Shown piece by piece: positions 48,997 to 62,500 of a stretch of 64,000 nt of DNA. Made by a program: the position numbers and the translations under genes. Below the pieces are notes generated by a model that saw only the letters and a program-made list of their open reading frames with translations, made no database searches and was not told the DNA's origin. The stretch is from Patiria miniata. Taxonomy: Eukaryota; Echinodermata; Asteroidea; Valvatida; Asterinidae. Location: contig NW_024037074.1 in the NCBI RefSeq assembly GCF_015706575.1, positions 14,807,334 to 14,871,333 on the forward strand. Reading direction: 5' to 3'. Position 1 is the stretch's first letter. Each line of letters begins with the position of its first letter.

Positions 48997-50500
48997 TTCC
49001 ATCTTCGGAACTTCCTCATACTTCTCTTTCTTTTTACATCCACGACACGAAAAACGAAGTCATCCTTTAAGACACTGTCACGACTTGTCCTCGTTATCGG
49101 GGTCCAAGGGAAACATTTACCCCAAACCAAAGAAAGTCTCATCAAGTAGTAGGAAGGTGTACTGCAAAGATTTATGGATGGTATGAATGGTGGTCTGTAT
49201 TATAAAAAAAGATATTTATTTTTTTTTAACTCTTTAATTGATAACAAAAGGTACTCAGCAATTTCAGCTCAAGTTAACTTTATTAAATTGTTAGGAGAAA
49301 ATTTCAATGATTTTTATATTTATTTTGGTTAAAAATGTATGTAGGACTATGAAGAGTATAACTCTGCTCATTCGGAAAATAAGTGTACCTCTTGAGATTT
49401 CCTCCTATCTGTGATAACGATCTTCCTTGAGTTTTGTTGTCAACGTTTTTCCTTGAAAGGGCGGATTGGATTATTAGCATTTTATTAATTAATAATACTA
49501 ACCATTTTCAGAATGCTGGATGTATGGCTCTATACGTCCGGGGCTAGATTGAGTTGGATTCTATCGCATACAAAGATGTCTCACCAGACGCATCTTATTG
49601 TAAACCTACGTGAAATAACACTTTTCTAAAGTGTTGAAAACACATTATTTCACCTCGTGTATTTGTGCAAGTCGAGGTCATACTCCTTCGTGTTTTTTTT
49701 TTTTTTTAATTAAAAACGATTTGAATGAAAAACTCATTCCCGCGCTGCAGAACTTTTTTTCAGATCGTACATCTAAATTTCTGATTTTATTTTTGTATAC
49801 TTATTGGTCTGGTAAACTTAACGGAAAACGCTCATTTAACTGTTGGTGTATTATTACAATTATTACCATAATTATTAGTTTTTTAGTTTTTTTCTTTTAA
49901 GTATTATTCCTTATACATTAGTTGGATGGAAAAACCTTTAAACGTGTCAACGAATATATCTAGAAGTATTCCATGAGATATTTAATCTCCCTGTCAGGAC
50001 ACATGTTTCATTTGTTGTGTTCTCTGAATATTATAACTTTAAGTTAGAGAACACTAACTGTGCACAATGGTTATCAATAAATCTGCAATACACTAAGGTT
50101 CTTTATTCCATCTTAAATATAGTTTCCTGTACCGATAACAACATATTTCTATATTCTATTCGAGTTGTTTAATCATATGTAAAACAATTCTACCAATGTA
50201 CATCAAAAGAGGGCGCTCCTATGAATACTTCTTCGACTTCTGTACATTAACCTCCTATACCCCCCCCCCCCCAAATATTCATCATGAGTCGCAAAACGAC
50301 AATTAAGTGCAGTGTGCGACCACAGAAAGCCAAAATAGCTTGATGAATGAATATATATTGAACAATAACTCCAACAATACTTGTCTTCAATCAATCACCA
50401 TTCTGTCTCATCTTCTGATTAATAATATTATAGGCCCCATATTGAAGATATTCAAATTATATACATTTATTGACGGAATTGATGGGATGAACATTAGAAG

Positions 50501-53500
50501 ATAAATGTTTTCTTCAATAATCGATTATTTTTGCCCAAATCATCGAAATTACAGCTGTCTCAATATTGAATAATACTCCCCTTCCATCAAGAGCCATTTC
50601 TGCGAAGTTTGAAGAAAACTATTTTGGGTGGCCAAATTTGATCAAAGATGTAAGGTTAACCCCTTGCAATTTTTTTCAATTTTGGCCGAAAAATGAAATT
50701 GCTCCAAACTTTCTTGAAAGATGCGTAAGGGATCCTAGAACGCATTTCGACTCGATTTGTGGAGAAAAGTGCCTTTAAAAAGAAATAATGCGTCAATATT
50801 TGGGGGCAAAATCAGTCAAAATTATTAATGTTTTCTCAAAAGATGTTTCTTTTTTTTACCCTAATCTTCGAAATTATTGCTGTCTCAATACTGAATGATG
50901 CTCCCCTTCCATTAAGAGTCATTTCTGCGAAGTTTAAAGATCAGTCATTTTGTTTGCCAAATTTGATCCAAAGTAAGGTTAACCCCTTGCAATTTTTATC
51001 AATTTTGGCCAAAAAATGAAATTGCTCCAAACTTTCTGGAAAGATGCATACGGGATCCTCAAACGCACTTCAACTCGATTTCTGGAGAAAAGTGCCTCTG
51101 AAAAGAAATTATGCGTCAATATTTGGGGGCAAAATCAGTCAAAATTATTAATGTTTTATTAAAAAATGATTCTTTTTTTTACCCTAATCTTCGAAATTAT
51201 AGCTGTCTCAATACTGAATGATTCTCCCCTTTCATCAAGAGTCATTTCTGCGAAGTTTAAAAAAAAGTCATTTTTTTTGCCAAATTTGACCAAAAAGTAA
51301 GGTTAACCCCTTGCAATTTTTATCAATTTTGGCCGAAAAATGAAATTGCTCGAAACTTTCTGGAAAGATGCATAAGGGATCCTAGAACGCATTTCTACTC
51401 GATTTGTGGAGAAAAGTGCCTTTAAAAAGAATTAATGCGTCAATATTTGGGGGCAAAATCAGTCCAAATTATTAATGTTTTCTCCAAAAATGTTCCGTTT
51501 TTTACCCTAATCTTCGAAATTATTGCATCCTCAATACTGAATGATTTTCCCCTTCCATCAAGAGTCATTTCTGCGAAGTTTAAAGAAAAGTAATTTTTTT
51601 GGCCAAATTTGATCAAAAAGTAAGGTTAACCCCTTGCAATTTTTTTCAATTTTGGCCGAAAAATGAAATTGCTCGAAACTTTCTGGAAAGATGCATAAGG
51701 GTTCCAAGAACGCATTTCTACCCGATTTGTGGAGAAAGGTGCCTTTAAAAAGAATTAATGTGTCAATATTTGGGGGCAAAATCAGTCCAAATTGTTAATG
51801 TTTTCTAAAAAAATGTTCCGTTTTTTACCCTAATCTTCGAAATTATTGCTGTCTCAATACTGAATGATGCTCCCCTTCCATCAAGAGTCATTTCTGCGAA
51901 GTTTAAAGAAAAGTCATTTTTTGGGCCAAATTTGATCAAAAAGTAAGGTTAACCCCTTGCAATTTTTTTCAATTTTGGCCGAAAAATGAAATTGCTCGAA
52001 ACTTTCTGGAAAGATGCATAAGGGATCCTAGAACGCATTTCTACTCGATTTGTGGAGAAAAGTGCCTTTAAAAAGAATTAATGTGTCAATATTTGGGGGC
52101 AAAATCTGTCAAAATTATTAATGTTTTCTCCAAAAATGTTCCGTTTTTTACCCTAATCTTCGAAATTATAGCTGTCTCAATACTGAATGATGCTCCCCTT
52201 CCATGAAGAGTCATTTATGCGAAGTTTAAAGAAAAGTCATTTTTTGGCCAAATTTGATCAAAAAGTAAGGTTAACCCCTTGCAATTTTTTCAATTTTGGC
52301 CGAAAAATGAAAATGCTCCAAACTTTCTAAAAAGATGCGTAAGGGATCCTAGAACGCATTTCGACTCGATTTCTGGAGAAAAGTGCCATTAAAAGGAAAT
52401 AATGCGTCAATATTTGGGGGCAAAATCAGTCCAAATTATTAATGTTTTCTTCAAAAATGTTTCTTTTTTGTACCCTAATCTTCGAAATTATAGCTGTCTC
52501 AATACTGAATGATGCTCCCCTTTCATCAAGAGTCATTTCTGCGAAGTTTAAAGAAAAGTCATTTTTTTTGCCAAATTTGACCAAAAAGTAAGGTTAACCC
52601 CTTGCAATTTTTATCAATTTTGGCCGAAAAATGAAATTGCTCGAAACTTTCTGGAAAGATGCATAAGGGATCCTAGAACGCATTTCTACTCGATTTCTGG
52701 AGAAAAGTGCCTTTAAAAGGAAATAATGCGTCAATATTTGGGGGCAAAATCAGTCCAAATTATTAATGTTTTCTCCAAAAATGTTCCGTTTTTTACCCTA
52801 ATCTTCGAAATTATTGCATCCTCAATACTGAATGATTTTCCCCTTCCATCAAGAGTCATTTCTGCGAAGTTTAAAGAAAAGTCATTTTTTGGCCAAATTT
52901 GATCAAAAAGTAAGGTTAACCCCTTGCAATTTTTTCAATTTTGGCCGAAAAATGAAAATGCTCCAAACTTTCTAAAAAGATGCGTAAGGGATCCTAGAAC
53001 GCATTTCGACTCGATTTCTGGAGAAAAGTGCCATTAAAAGGAAATAATGCGTCAATATTTGGGGGCAAAATCAGTCCAAATTATTAATGTTTTCTCCAAA
53101 AATGTTTCTTTTTTGTACCCTAATCTTCGAAATTATAGCTGTCTCAATACTGAATGATGCTCCCCTTCCATTAAGAGTCATTTCTGCGAAGTTTAAAGAA
53201 AAGTCATTTTTTTGGCCAAATTTGATCAAAAAGTAAGGTTAACCCCTTGCAATTTTTTTCAATTTTGGCCAAAAAATGAAAATGCTCCAAACTTTCTAAA
53301 AAGATGCGTAAGGGATCCTAGGACGCATTTCGACTCGATTTCTGGAGAAAAGTGCCTTTAAAAGGAAATTATGCGTCAATATTTGGGGGCAAAATCAGTC
53401 CAAATTATTAATGTTTTCTCAAAAGATGTTTCTTTTTTTTACCCTAATCTTCGAAATTATAGCTGTCTCAATACTGAATGATGCTCCCCTTCCATCAAGA

Positions 53501-56500
53501 GTCATTTCTGGGAAGTTTAAAGAAAAGTTATTTTCTGGCCAAATTTGATCAAAAAGTAAGGTTAACCCCTTGCAATTTTTTTCAATTTTGGCCGAAAAAT
53601 GAAATTGCTCGAAACTTTCTGGAAAGATGCATAAGGGATCCTAGAACGCATTTCGACTCGATTTCTGGAGAAAAGTGCCTTTAAAAAGAATTAATGTGTC
53701 AATATTTGGGTTAAAATCAGTCCAAATTATTAATGTTTTCTCCAAAAATGTTCCGTTTTTTACCCTAATCTTCGAAATTATAGCTGTCTCAATACTGAAT
53801 GATGCTCCCCTTCCATCAAGAGTCATTTCTGCGAAGTTTAAAGAAAAGTCATTTTTTGGCCAAATTTGATCAAAAAGTAAGGTTAACCCCTTGCAATTTT
53901 TTTCAATTTTGGCCAAAAAATGAAAATGCTCCAAACTTTCTAAAAGGATGTGTAAGGGATCCTAGAACGCATTTCGACTCGATTTCTGGAGAAAAGTGCC
54001 ATTAAAAGAAAATAATGCGTCAATATTTGGGGGCAAAATCTGTCCAAATTATTAATGTTTTCTCAAAAGATGTTTCTTTTTTTTACCCTAATCTTCGAAA
54101 TTATTGCTGTCTCAATACTGAATGATTCTCCCCTTCCATTAAGAGTCATTTCTGCGAAGTTTAAAGAAAAGTCATTTTTTTGGCCAAATTTGATCAAAAA
54201 GTAAGGTTAACCCCTTGCAATTTTTTTCAATTTTGGCCGAAAAATGAAATTGCTCGAAACTTTCTGGAAAGATGCATAAGGGATCCTAGAACGCATTTCG
54301 ACTCGATTTCTGGAGAAAAGTGCCTTTAAAAAGAATTAATGTGTCAATATTTGGGGGCAAAATCAGTCCAAATTATTAATGTTTTCTCCAAAAATGTTCC
54401 GTTTTTTACCCTAATCTTCGAAATTATAGCTGTCTCAATACTGAATGATGCTCCCCTTCCATCAAGAGTCATTTCTGCGAAGTTTAAAGAAAAGTCATTT
54501 TTTGGCCAAATTTGATCAAAAAGTAAGGTTAACCCCTTGCAATTTTTTTCAATTTTGGCCAAAAAATGAAAATGCTCCAAACTTTCTAAAAAGATGCGTA
54601 AGGGATCCTAGAACGCATTTCGACTCGATTTCTGGAGAAAAGTGCCATTAAAAGGAAATAATGCGTCAATATTTGGGGGCAAAATCAGTCCAAATTATTA
54701 ATGTTTTCTCAAAAGATGTTTCTTTTTTTTACCCTAATCTTCGAAATTATTGCTGTCTCAATACTGAATGATGCTCCCCTTCCATTAAGAGTCATTTCTG
54801 CGAAGTTGAAAGAAAAGTCATTTTTTGGCCAAATTTGATCAAAAAGTAAGGTTAACCCCTTGCAATTTTTTTCAATTTTGGCCGAAAAATGAAATTGCTC
54901 GAAACTTTCTGGAAAGATGCATAAGGGATCCTAGAACGCATATCGACTCGATTTCTGGAGAAAAGTGCCTTTAAAAAGAATTAATGTGTCAATATTTGGG
55001 GGCAAAATCTGTCAAAATTATTAATGTTTTCTCCAAAAATGTTCCGTTTTTTACCCTAATCTTCGAAATTATAGCTGTCTCAATACTGAATGATGCTCCC
55101 CTTCCATCAAGAGTCATTTATGCGAAGTTTAAAGAAAAGTCATTTTTTGGCCAAATTTGATCAAAAAGTAAGGTTAACCCCTTGCAATTTTTTCAATTTT
55201 GGCCGAAAAATGAAAATGCTCCAAACTTTCTAAAAAGATGCGTAAGGGATCCTAGAACGCATTTCGACTCGATTTCTGGAGAAAAGTGCCATTAAAAGGA
55301 AATAATGCGTCAATATTTGGGGGCAAAATCAGTCCAAATTATTAATGTTTTCTTCAAAAATGTTTCTTTTTTTTACCCTAATCTTCGAAATTATAGCTGT
55401 CTCAATACTGAATGATGCTCCCCTTCCATTAAGAGTCATTTCTGGGAAGTTTAAAGAAAAGTTATTTTCTGGCCAAATTTGATCAAAAAGTAAGGTTAAC
55501 CCCTTGCAATTTTTTTCAATTTTGGCCGAAAAATGAAATTGCTCGAAACTTTCTGGAAAGATGCATAAGGGATCCTAGAACGCATTTCGACTCGATTTCT
55601 GGAGAAAAGTGCCTTTAAAAAGAATTAATGTGTCAATATTTTGGGGCAAAATCAGTCCAAATTATTAATGTTTTCTCCAAAAATGTTCCGTTTTTTACCC
55701 TAATCTTCGAAATTATAGCTGTCTCAATACTGAATGATGCTCCCCTTCCATCAAGAGTCATTTCTGCGAAGTTTAAAGAAAAGTTATTTTCTGGCCAAAT
55801 TTGATCAAAAAGTAAGGTTAACCCCTTGCAATTTTTTTCAATTTTGGCCGAAAAATGAAATTGCTCGAAACTTTCTGGAAAGATGCATAAGGGATCCTAG
55901 AACGCATATCGACTCGATTTCTGGAGAAAAGTGCCTTTAAAAAGAATTAATGTGTCAATATTTGGGGGCAAAATCTGTCAAAATTATTAATGTTTTCTCC
56001 AAAAATGTTCCGTTTTTTACCCTAATCTTCGAAATTATAGCTGTCTCAATACTGAATGATGCTCCCCTTCCATCAAGAGTCATTTATGCGAAGTTTAAAG
56101 AAAAGTCATTTTTTGGCCAAATTTGATCAAAAAGTAAGGTTAACCCCTTGCAATTTTTTCAATTTTGGCCGAAAAATGAAAATGCTCCAAACTTTCTAAA
56201 AAGATGCGTAAGGGATCCTAGAACGCATTTCGACTCGATTTCTGGAGAAAAGTGCCATTAAAAGGAAATAATGCGTCAATATTTGGGGGCAAAATCAGTC
56301 CAAATTATTAATGTTTTCTTCAAAAATGTTTCTTTTTTTTACCCTAATCTTCGAAATTATAGCTGTCTCAATACTGAATGATGCTCCCCTTCCATTAAGA
56401 GTCATTTCTGGGAAGTTTAAAGAAAAGTTATTTTCTGGCCAAATTTGATCAAAAAGTAAGGTTAACCCCTTGCAATTTTTTTCAATTTTGGCCGAAAAAT

Positions 56501-59500
56501 GAAATTGCTCGAAACTTTCTGGAAAGATGCATAAGGGATCCTAGAACGCATTTCGACTCGATTTCTGGAGAAAAGTGCCTTTAAAAAGAATTAATGTGTC
56601 AATATTTTGGGGCAAAATCAGTCCAAATTATTAATGTTTTCTCCAAAAATGTTCCGTTTTTTACCCTAATCTTCGAAATTATAGCTGTCTCAATACTGAA
56701 TGATGCTCCCCTTCCATCAAGAGTCATTTCTGCGAAGTTTAAAGAAAAGTTATTTTCTGGCCAAATTTGATCAAAAAGTAAGGTTAACCCCTTGCAATTT
56801 TTTTCAATTTTGGCCGAAAAATGAAATTGCTCGAAACTTTCTGGAAAGATGCATAAGGGATCCTAGAACGCATTTCGACTCGATTTCTGGAGAAAAGTGC
56901 CTTTAAAAAGAATTAATGTGTCAATATTTGGGTTAAAATCAGTCCAAATTATTAATGTTTTCTCCAAAAATGTTCCGTTTTTTACCCTAATCTTCGAAAT
57001 TATAGCTGTCTCAATACTGAATGATGCTCCCCTTCCATCAAGAGTCATTTCTGCGAAGTTTAAAGAAAAGTCATTTTTTGGCCAAATTTGATCAAAAAGT
57101 AAGGTTATAACCCCTTGCAATTTTTTTCAATTTTGGCCGAAAAATGAAATTGCTCGAAACTTTCTGGAAAGATGCATAAGGGATCCTAGAACGCATATCG
57201 ACTCGATTTCTGGAGAAAAGTGCCTTTAAAAAGAATTAATGTGTCAATATTTGGGGGCAAAATCTGTCAAAATTATTAATGTTTTCTCCAAAAATGTTCC
57301 GTTTTTTACCCTAATCTTCGAAATTATAGCTGTCTCAATACTGAATGATGCTCCCCTTCCATCAAGAGTCATTTCTGCGAAGTTTAAAGAAAAGTCATTT
57401 TTTGGCCAAATTTGATCAAAAAGTAAGGTTAACCCCTTGCAATTTTTTCAATTTTGGCCGAAAAATGAAAATGCTCCAAACTTTCTAAAAAGATGCGTAA
57501 GGGATCCTAGAACGCATTTCGACTCGATTTCTGGAGAAAAGTGCCATTAAAAGGAAATAATGCGTCAATATTTGGGGGCAAAATCAGTCCAAATTATTAA
57601 TGTTTTCTTCAAAAATGTTTCTTTTTTTTACCCTAATCTTCGAAATTATAGCTGTCTCAATACTGAATGATGCTCCCCTTCCATTAAGAGTCATTTCTGC
57701 GAAGTTTAAAGAAAAGTCATTTTTTTGGCCAAATTTGATCAAAAAGTAAGGTTAACCCCTTGCAATTTTTTTCAATTTTGGCCAAAAAATGAAAATGCTC
57801 CAAACTTTCTAAAAAGATGCGTAAGGGATCCTAGAACGCATTTCGACTCGATTTCTGGAGAAAAGTGCCTTTAAAAGGAAATTATGCGTCAATATTTGGG
57901 GGCAAAATCAGTCCAAATTATTAATGTTTTCTCAAAAGATGTTTCTTTTTTTTACCCTAATCTTCGAAATTATAGCTGTCTCAATACTGAATGATGCTCC
58001 CCTTCCATCAAGAGTCATTTCTGGGAAGTTTAAAGAAAAGTTATTTTCTGGCCAAATTTGATCAAAAAGTAAGGTTAACCCCTTGCAATTTTTTTCAATT
58101 TTGGCCGAAAAATGAAATTGCTAGAAACTTTCTGGAAAGATGCATAAGGGATCCTAGAACGCATTTCGACTCGATTTCTGGAGAAAAGTGCCTTTAAAAG
58201 AATTAATGTGTCAATATTTGGGGGAAAAATCAGTCCAAATTATTAATGTTTTCTCCAAAAATGTTCCGTTTTTTACCCTAATCTTCGAAATTATAGCTGT
58301 CTCAATACTGAATGATGCTCCCCTTCCATCAAGAGTCATTTCTGCGAAGTTTAAAGAAAAGTCATTTTTTGGCCAAATTTGATCAAAAAGTAAGGTTAAC
58401 CCCTTGCAATTTTTTTCAATTTTGGCCAAAAAATGAAAATGCTCCAAACTTTCTAAAAAGATGCGTAAGGGATCCTAGAACGCATTTCGACTCGATTTCT
58501 GGAGAAAAGTGCCATTAAAAGGAAATAATGCGTCAATATTTTGGGGCAAAATCAGTCCAAATTATTAATGTTTTCTCAAAAGATGTTTCTTTTTTTACCC
58601 TAATCTTCGAAATTATTGCTGTCTCAATACTGAATGATGCTCCCCTTCCATTAAGAGTCATTTCTGCGAAGTTTAAAGAAAAGTCATTTTTTTGGCCAAA
58701 TTTGATCAAAAAGTAAGGTTAACCCCTTGCAATTTTTTTCAATTTTGACCGAAAACTGAAATTGCTCGAAACTTTCTGGAAAGATGCATAAGGGATCCTA
58801 GAACGCATTTCGACTCGATTTCTGGAGAAAAGTGCCTTTAAAAAGAATTAATGTGTCAATATTTGGGGGCAAAATCTGTCAAAATTATTAATGTTTTCTC
58901 CAAAAATGTTCCGTTTTTTACCCTAATCTTCGAAATTATAGCTGTCTCAATACTGAATGATGCTCCCCTTCCATCAAGAGTCATTTATGCGAAGTTTAAA
59001 GAAAAGTCATTTTTTGGCCAAATTTGATCAAAAAGTAAGGTTAACCCCTTGCAATTTTTTCAATTTTGGCCGAAAAATGAAAATGCTCCAAACTTTCTAA
59101 AAAGATGCGTAAGGGATCCTAGAACGCATTTCGACTCGATTTCTGGAGAAAAGTGCCATTAAAAGGAAATAATGCGTCAATATTTGGGGGCAAAATCAGT
59201 CCAAATTATTAATGTTTTCTTCAAAAATGTTTCTTTTTTTTACCCTAATCTTCGAAATTATAGCTGTCTCAATACTGAATGATTCTCCCCTTCCATTGAG
59301 AGTCATTTCTGCGAAGTTTAAAGAAAAGTCATTTTTTTGGCCAAATTTGATCAAAAAGTAAGGTTAACCCCTTGCAATTTTTTTCAATTTTGGCCAAAAA
59401 ATGAAAATGCTCCAAACTTTCTAAAAAGATGCGTAAGGGATCCTAGAACGCATTTCGACTCGATTTCTGGAGAAAAGTGCCTTTAAAAGGAAATTATGCG

Positions 59501-62500
59501 TCAATATTTGGGGGCAAAATCAGTCCAAATTATTAATGTTTTCTCAAAAGATGTTTCTTTTTTTTACCCTGATCTTCTAAATTATAGCTGTCTCAATACT
59601 GAATGATGCTCCCCTTCCATCAAGAGTCATTTCTGGGAAGTTTAAAGAAAAGTTATTTTCTGGCCAAATTTGATCAAAAAGTAAGGTTAACCCCTTGCAA
59701 TTTTTTTCAATTTTGGCCGAAAAATGAAATTGCTCGAAACTTTCTGGAAAGATGCATAAGGGATCCTAGAACGCATTTCGACTCGATTTGTGGAGAAAAG
59801 TGCCTTTAAAAAGAATTAATGTGTCAATATTTGGGGGCAAAATCAGTCCAAATTATTAATGTTTTCTCCAAAAATGTTCCGTTTTTTACCCTAATCTTCG
59901 AAATTATAGCTGTCTCAATACTGAATGATGCTCCCCTTCCATCAAGAGTCATTTCTGCGAAGTTTAAAGAAAAGTCATTTTTTGGGCAAATTTGATCAAA
60001 AAGTAAGGTTAACCCCTTGCAATTTTTTTCAATTTTGGCCAAAAAATGAAAATGCTCCAAACTTTCTAAAAAGAAGCGTAAGGGATCCTAGAACGCATTT
60101 CGACTCGATTTCTGGAGAAAAGTGCCATTAAAAGGAAATAATGCGTCAATATTTGGGGGCAAAATCAGTCCAAATTATTAATGTTTTCTCAAAAGATGTT
60201 TCTTTTTTTTACCCTAATCTTCGAAATTATTGCTGTCTCCATACTGAATGATGCTCCCCTTCCATTAAGAGTCATTTCTGCGAAGTTTAAAGAAAAGTCA
60301 TTTTTTGGCCAAATTTGATCAAAAAGTAAGGTTAACCCCTTGCAATTTTTTTCAATTTTGGCCGAAAAATGAAATTGCTCGAAACTTTCTGGAAAGATGC
60401 ATAAGGGATCCTAGAACGCATTTCGACTCGATTTCTGGAGAAAAGTGCCTTTAAAAAGAATTAATGTGTCAATATTTGGGGGCAAAATCAGTCCAAATTA
60501 TTAATGTTTTCTCCAAAAATGTTCCGTTTTTTACCCTAATCTTCGAAATTATAGCTGTCTCAATACTGAATGATGCTCCCCTTCCATCAAGAGTCATTTC
60601 TGCGAAGTTTAAAGAAAAGTCATTTTTTGGCCAAATTTGATCAAAAAGTAAGGTTAACCCCTTGCAATTTTTTTCAATTTTGGCCAAAAAATGAAAATGC
60701 TCCAAACTTTCTAAAAAGATGCGTAAGGGATCCTAGAACGCATTTCGACTCGATTTCTGGAGAAAAGTGCCATTAAAAGGAAATAATGCGTCAATATTTG
60801 GGGGCAAATCAGTCCAAATTATTAATGTTTTCTCAAAAGATGTTTCTTTTTTTTACCCTAATCTTCGAAATTATTGCTGTCTCAATACTGAATGATGCTC
60901 CCCTTCCATTAAGAGTCATTTCTGGAAGTTTAAAGAAAAGTTATTTTCTGGCCAAATTTGATCAAAAAGTAAGGTTAACCCCTTGCAATTTTTTTCAATT
61001 TTGGCCGAAAAATGAAATTGCTCGAAACTTTCTGGAAAGATGCATAAGGGATCCTAGAACGCATTTCGACTCGATTTCTGGAGATAAGTGCCTTTAAAAA
61101 GAATTAATGTGTCAATATTTGGGGGCAAAATCAGTCCAAATTATTAATGTTTTCTCCAAAAATGTTCCGTTTTTTACCCTAATCTTCGAAATTATAGCTG
61201 TCTCAATACTGAATGATGCTCCCCTTCCATCAAGAGTCATTTCTGGGAAGTTTAAAGAAAAGTTATTTTCTGGCCAAATTTGATCAAAAAGTAAGGTTAA
61301 CCCCTTGCAATTTTTTTCAATTTTGGCCGAAAAATGAAATTGCTCGAAACTTTCTGGAAAGATGCATAAGGGATCCTAGAACGCATTTCGACTCGATTTC
61401 TGGAGAAAAGTGCCTTTAAAAAGAATTAATGTGTCAATATTTGGGGGCAAAATCAGTCCAAATTATTAATGTTTTCTCCAAAAATGTTCCGTTTTTTACC
61501 CTAATCTTCGAAATTATAGCTGTCTCAATACTGAATGATGCTCCCCTTCCATCAAGAGTCATTTCTGCGAAGTTTAAAGAAAAGTCAATTTTTTGGCCAA
61601 ATTTGATCAAAAAGTAAGGTTAACCCCTTGCAATTTTTTTCAATTTTGGCCAAAAAATGAAAATGCTCCAAACTTTCTAAAAAGATGCGTAAGGGATCCT
61701 AGAACGCATTTCGACTCGATTTCTGGAGAAAAGTGCCTTTAAAAGGAAATTATGCGTCAATATTTGGGGGCAAAATCAGTCCAAATTATTAATGTTTTCT
61801 CAAAAGATGTTTCTTTTTTTTACCCTAATCTTCGAAATTATAGCTGTCTCAATACTGAATGATGCTCCCCTTCCATCAAGAGTCATTTCTGGGAAGTTTA
61901 AAGAAAAGTTATTTGCTGGCCAAATTTGATCAAAAAGTAAGGTTAACCCCTTGCAATTTTTTTCAATTTTGGCCGAAAAATGAAATTGCTCGAAACTTTC
62001 TGGAAAGATGCATAAGGGATCCTAGAACGCATTTCGACTCGATTTCTGGAGAAAAGTGCCTTTAAAAAGAATTAATGTGTCAATATTTGGGGGCAAAATC
62101 AGTCCAAATTATTAATGTTTTCTCCAAAAATGTTCCGTTTTTTACCCTAATCTTCGAAATTATAGCTGTCTCAATACTGAATGATGCTCCCCTTCCATCA
62201 AGAGTCATTTCTGCGAAGTTTAAAGAAAAGTCATTTTTTGGCCAAATTTGATCAAAAAGTAAGGTTAACCCCTTGCAATTTTTTTCAATTTTGGCCAAAA
62301 AATGAAAATGCTCCAAACTTTCTAAAAAGATGCGTAAGGGATCCTAGAACGCATTTCGACTCGATTTCTGGAGAAAAGTGCCATTAAAAGGAAATAATGC
62401 GTCAATATTTGGGGGCAAAATCAGTCCAAATTATTAATGTTTTCTCAAAAGATGTTTCTTTTTTTTACCCTAATCTTCGAAATTATTGCTGTCTCAATAC

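Larger units (their letters stand above)
48118..50500. other. ACE 3' flank up to the satellite
   Basis: It holds the presumed ACE 3' UTR with short tandem repeats (48236-48305), a 9-bp-stem hairpin (48975-48996) and AT-rich sequence. An AATAAA occurs at 50076-50081, but its distance from the stop makes its use doubtful. No other gene is visible. Confidence 0.5.
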
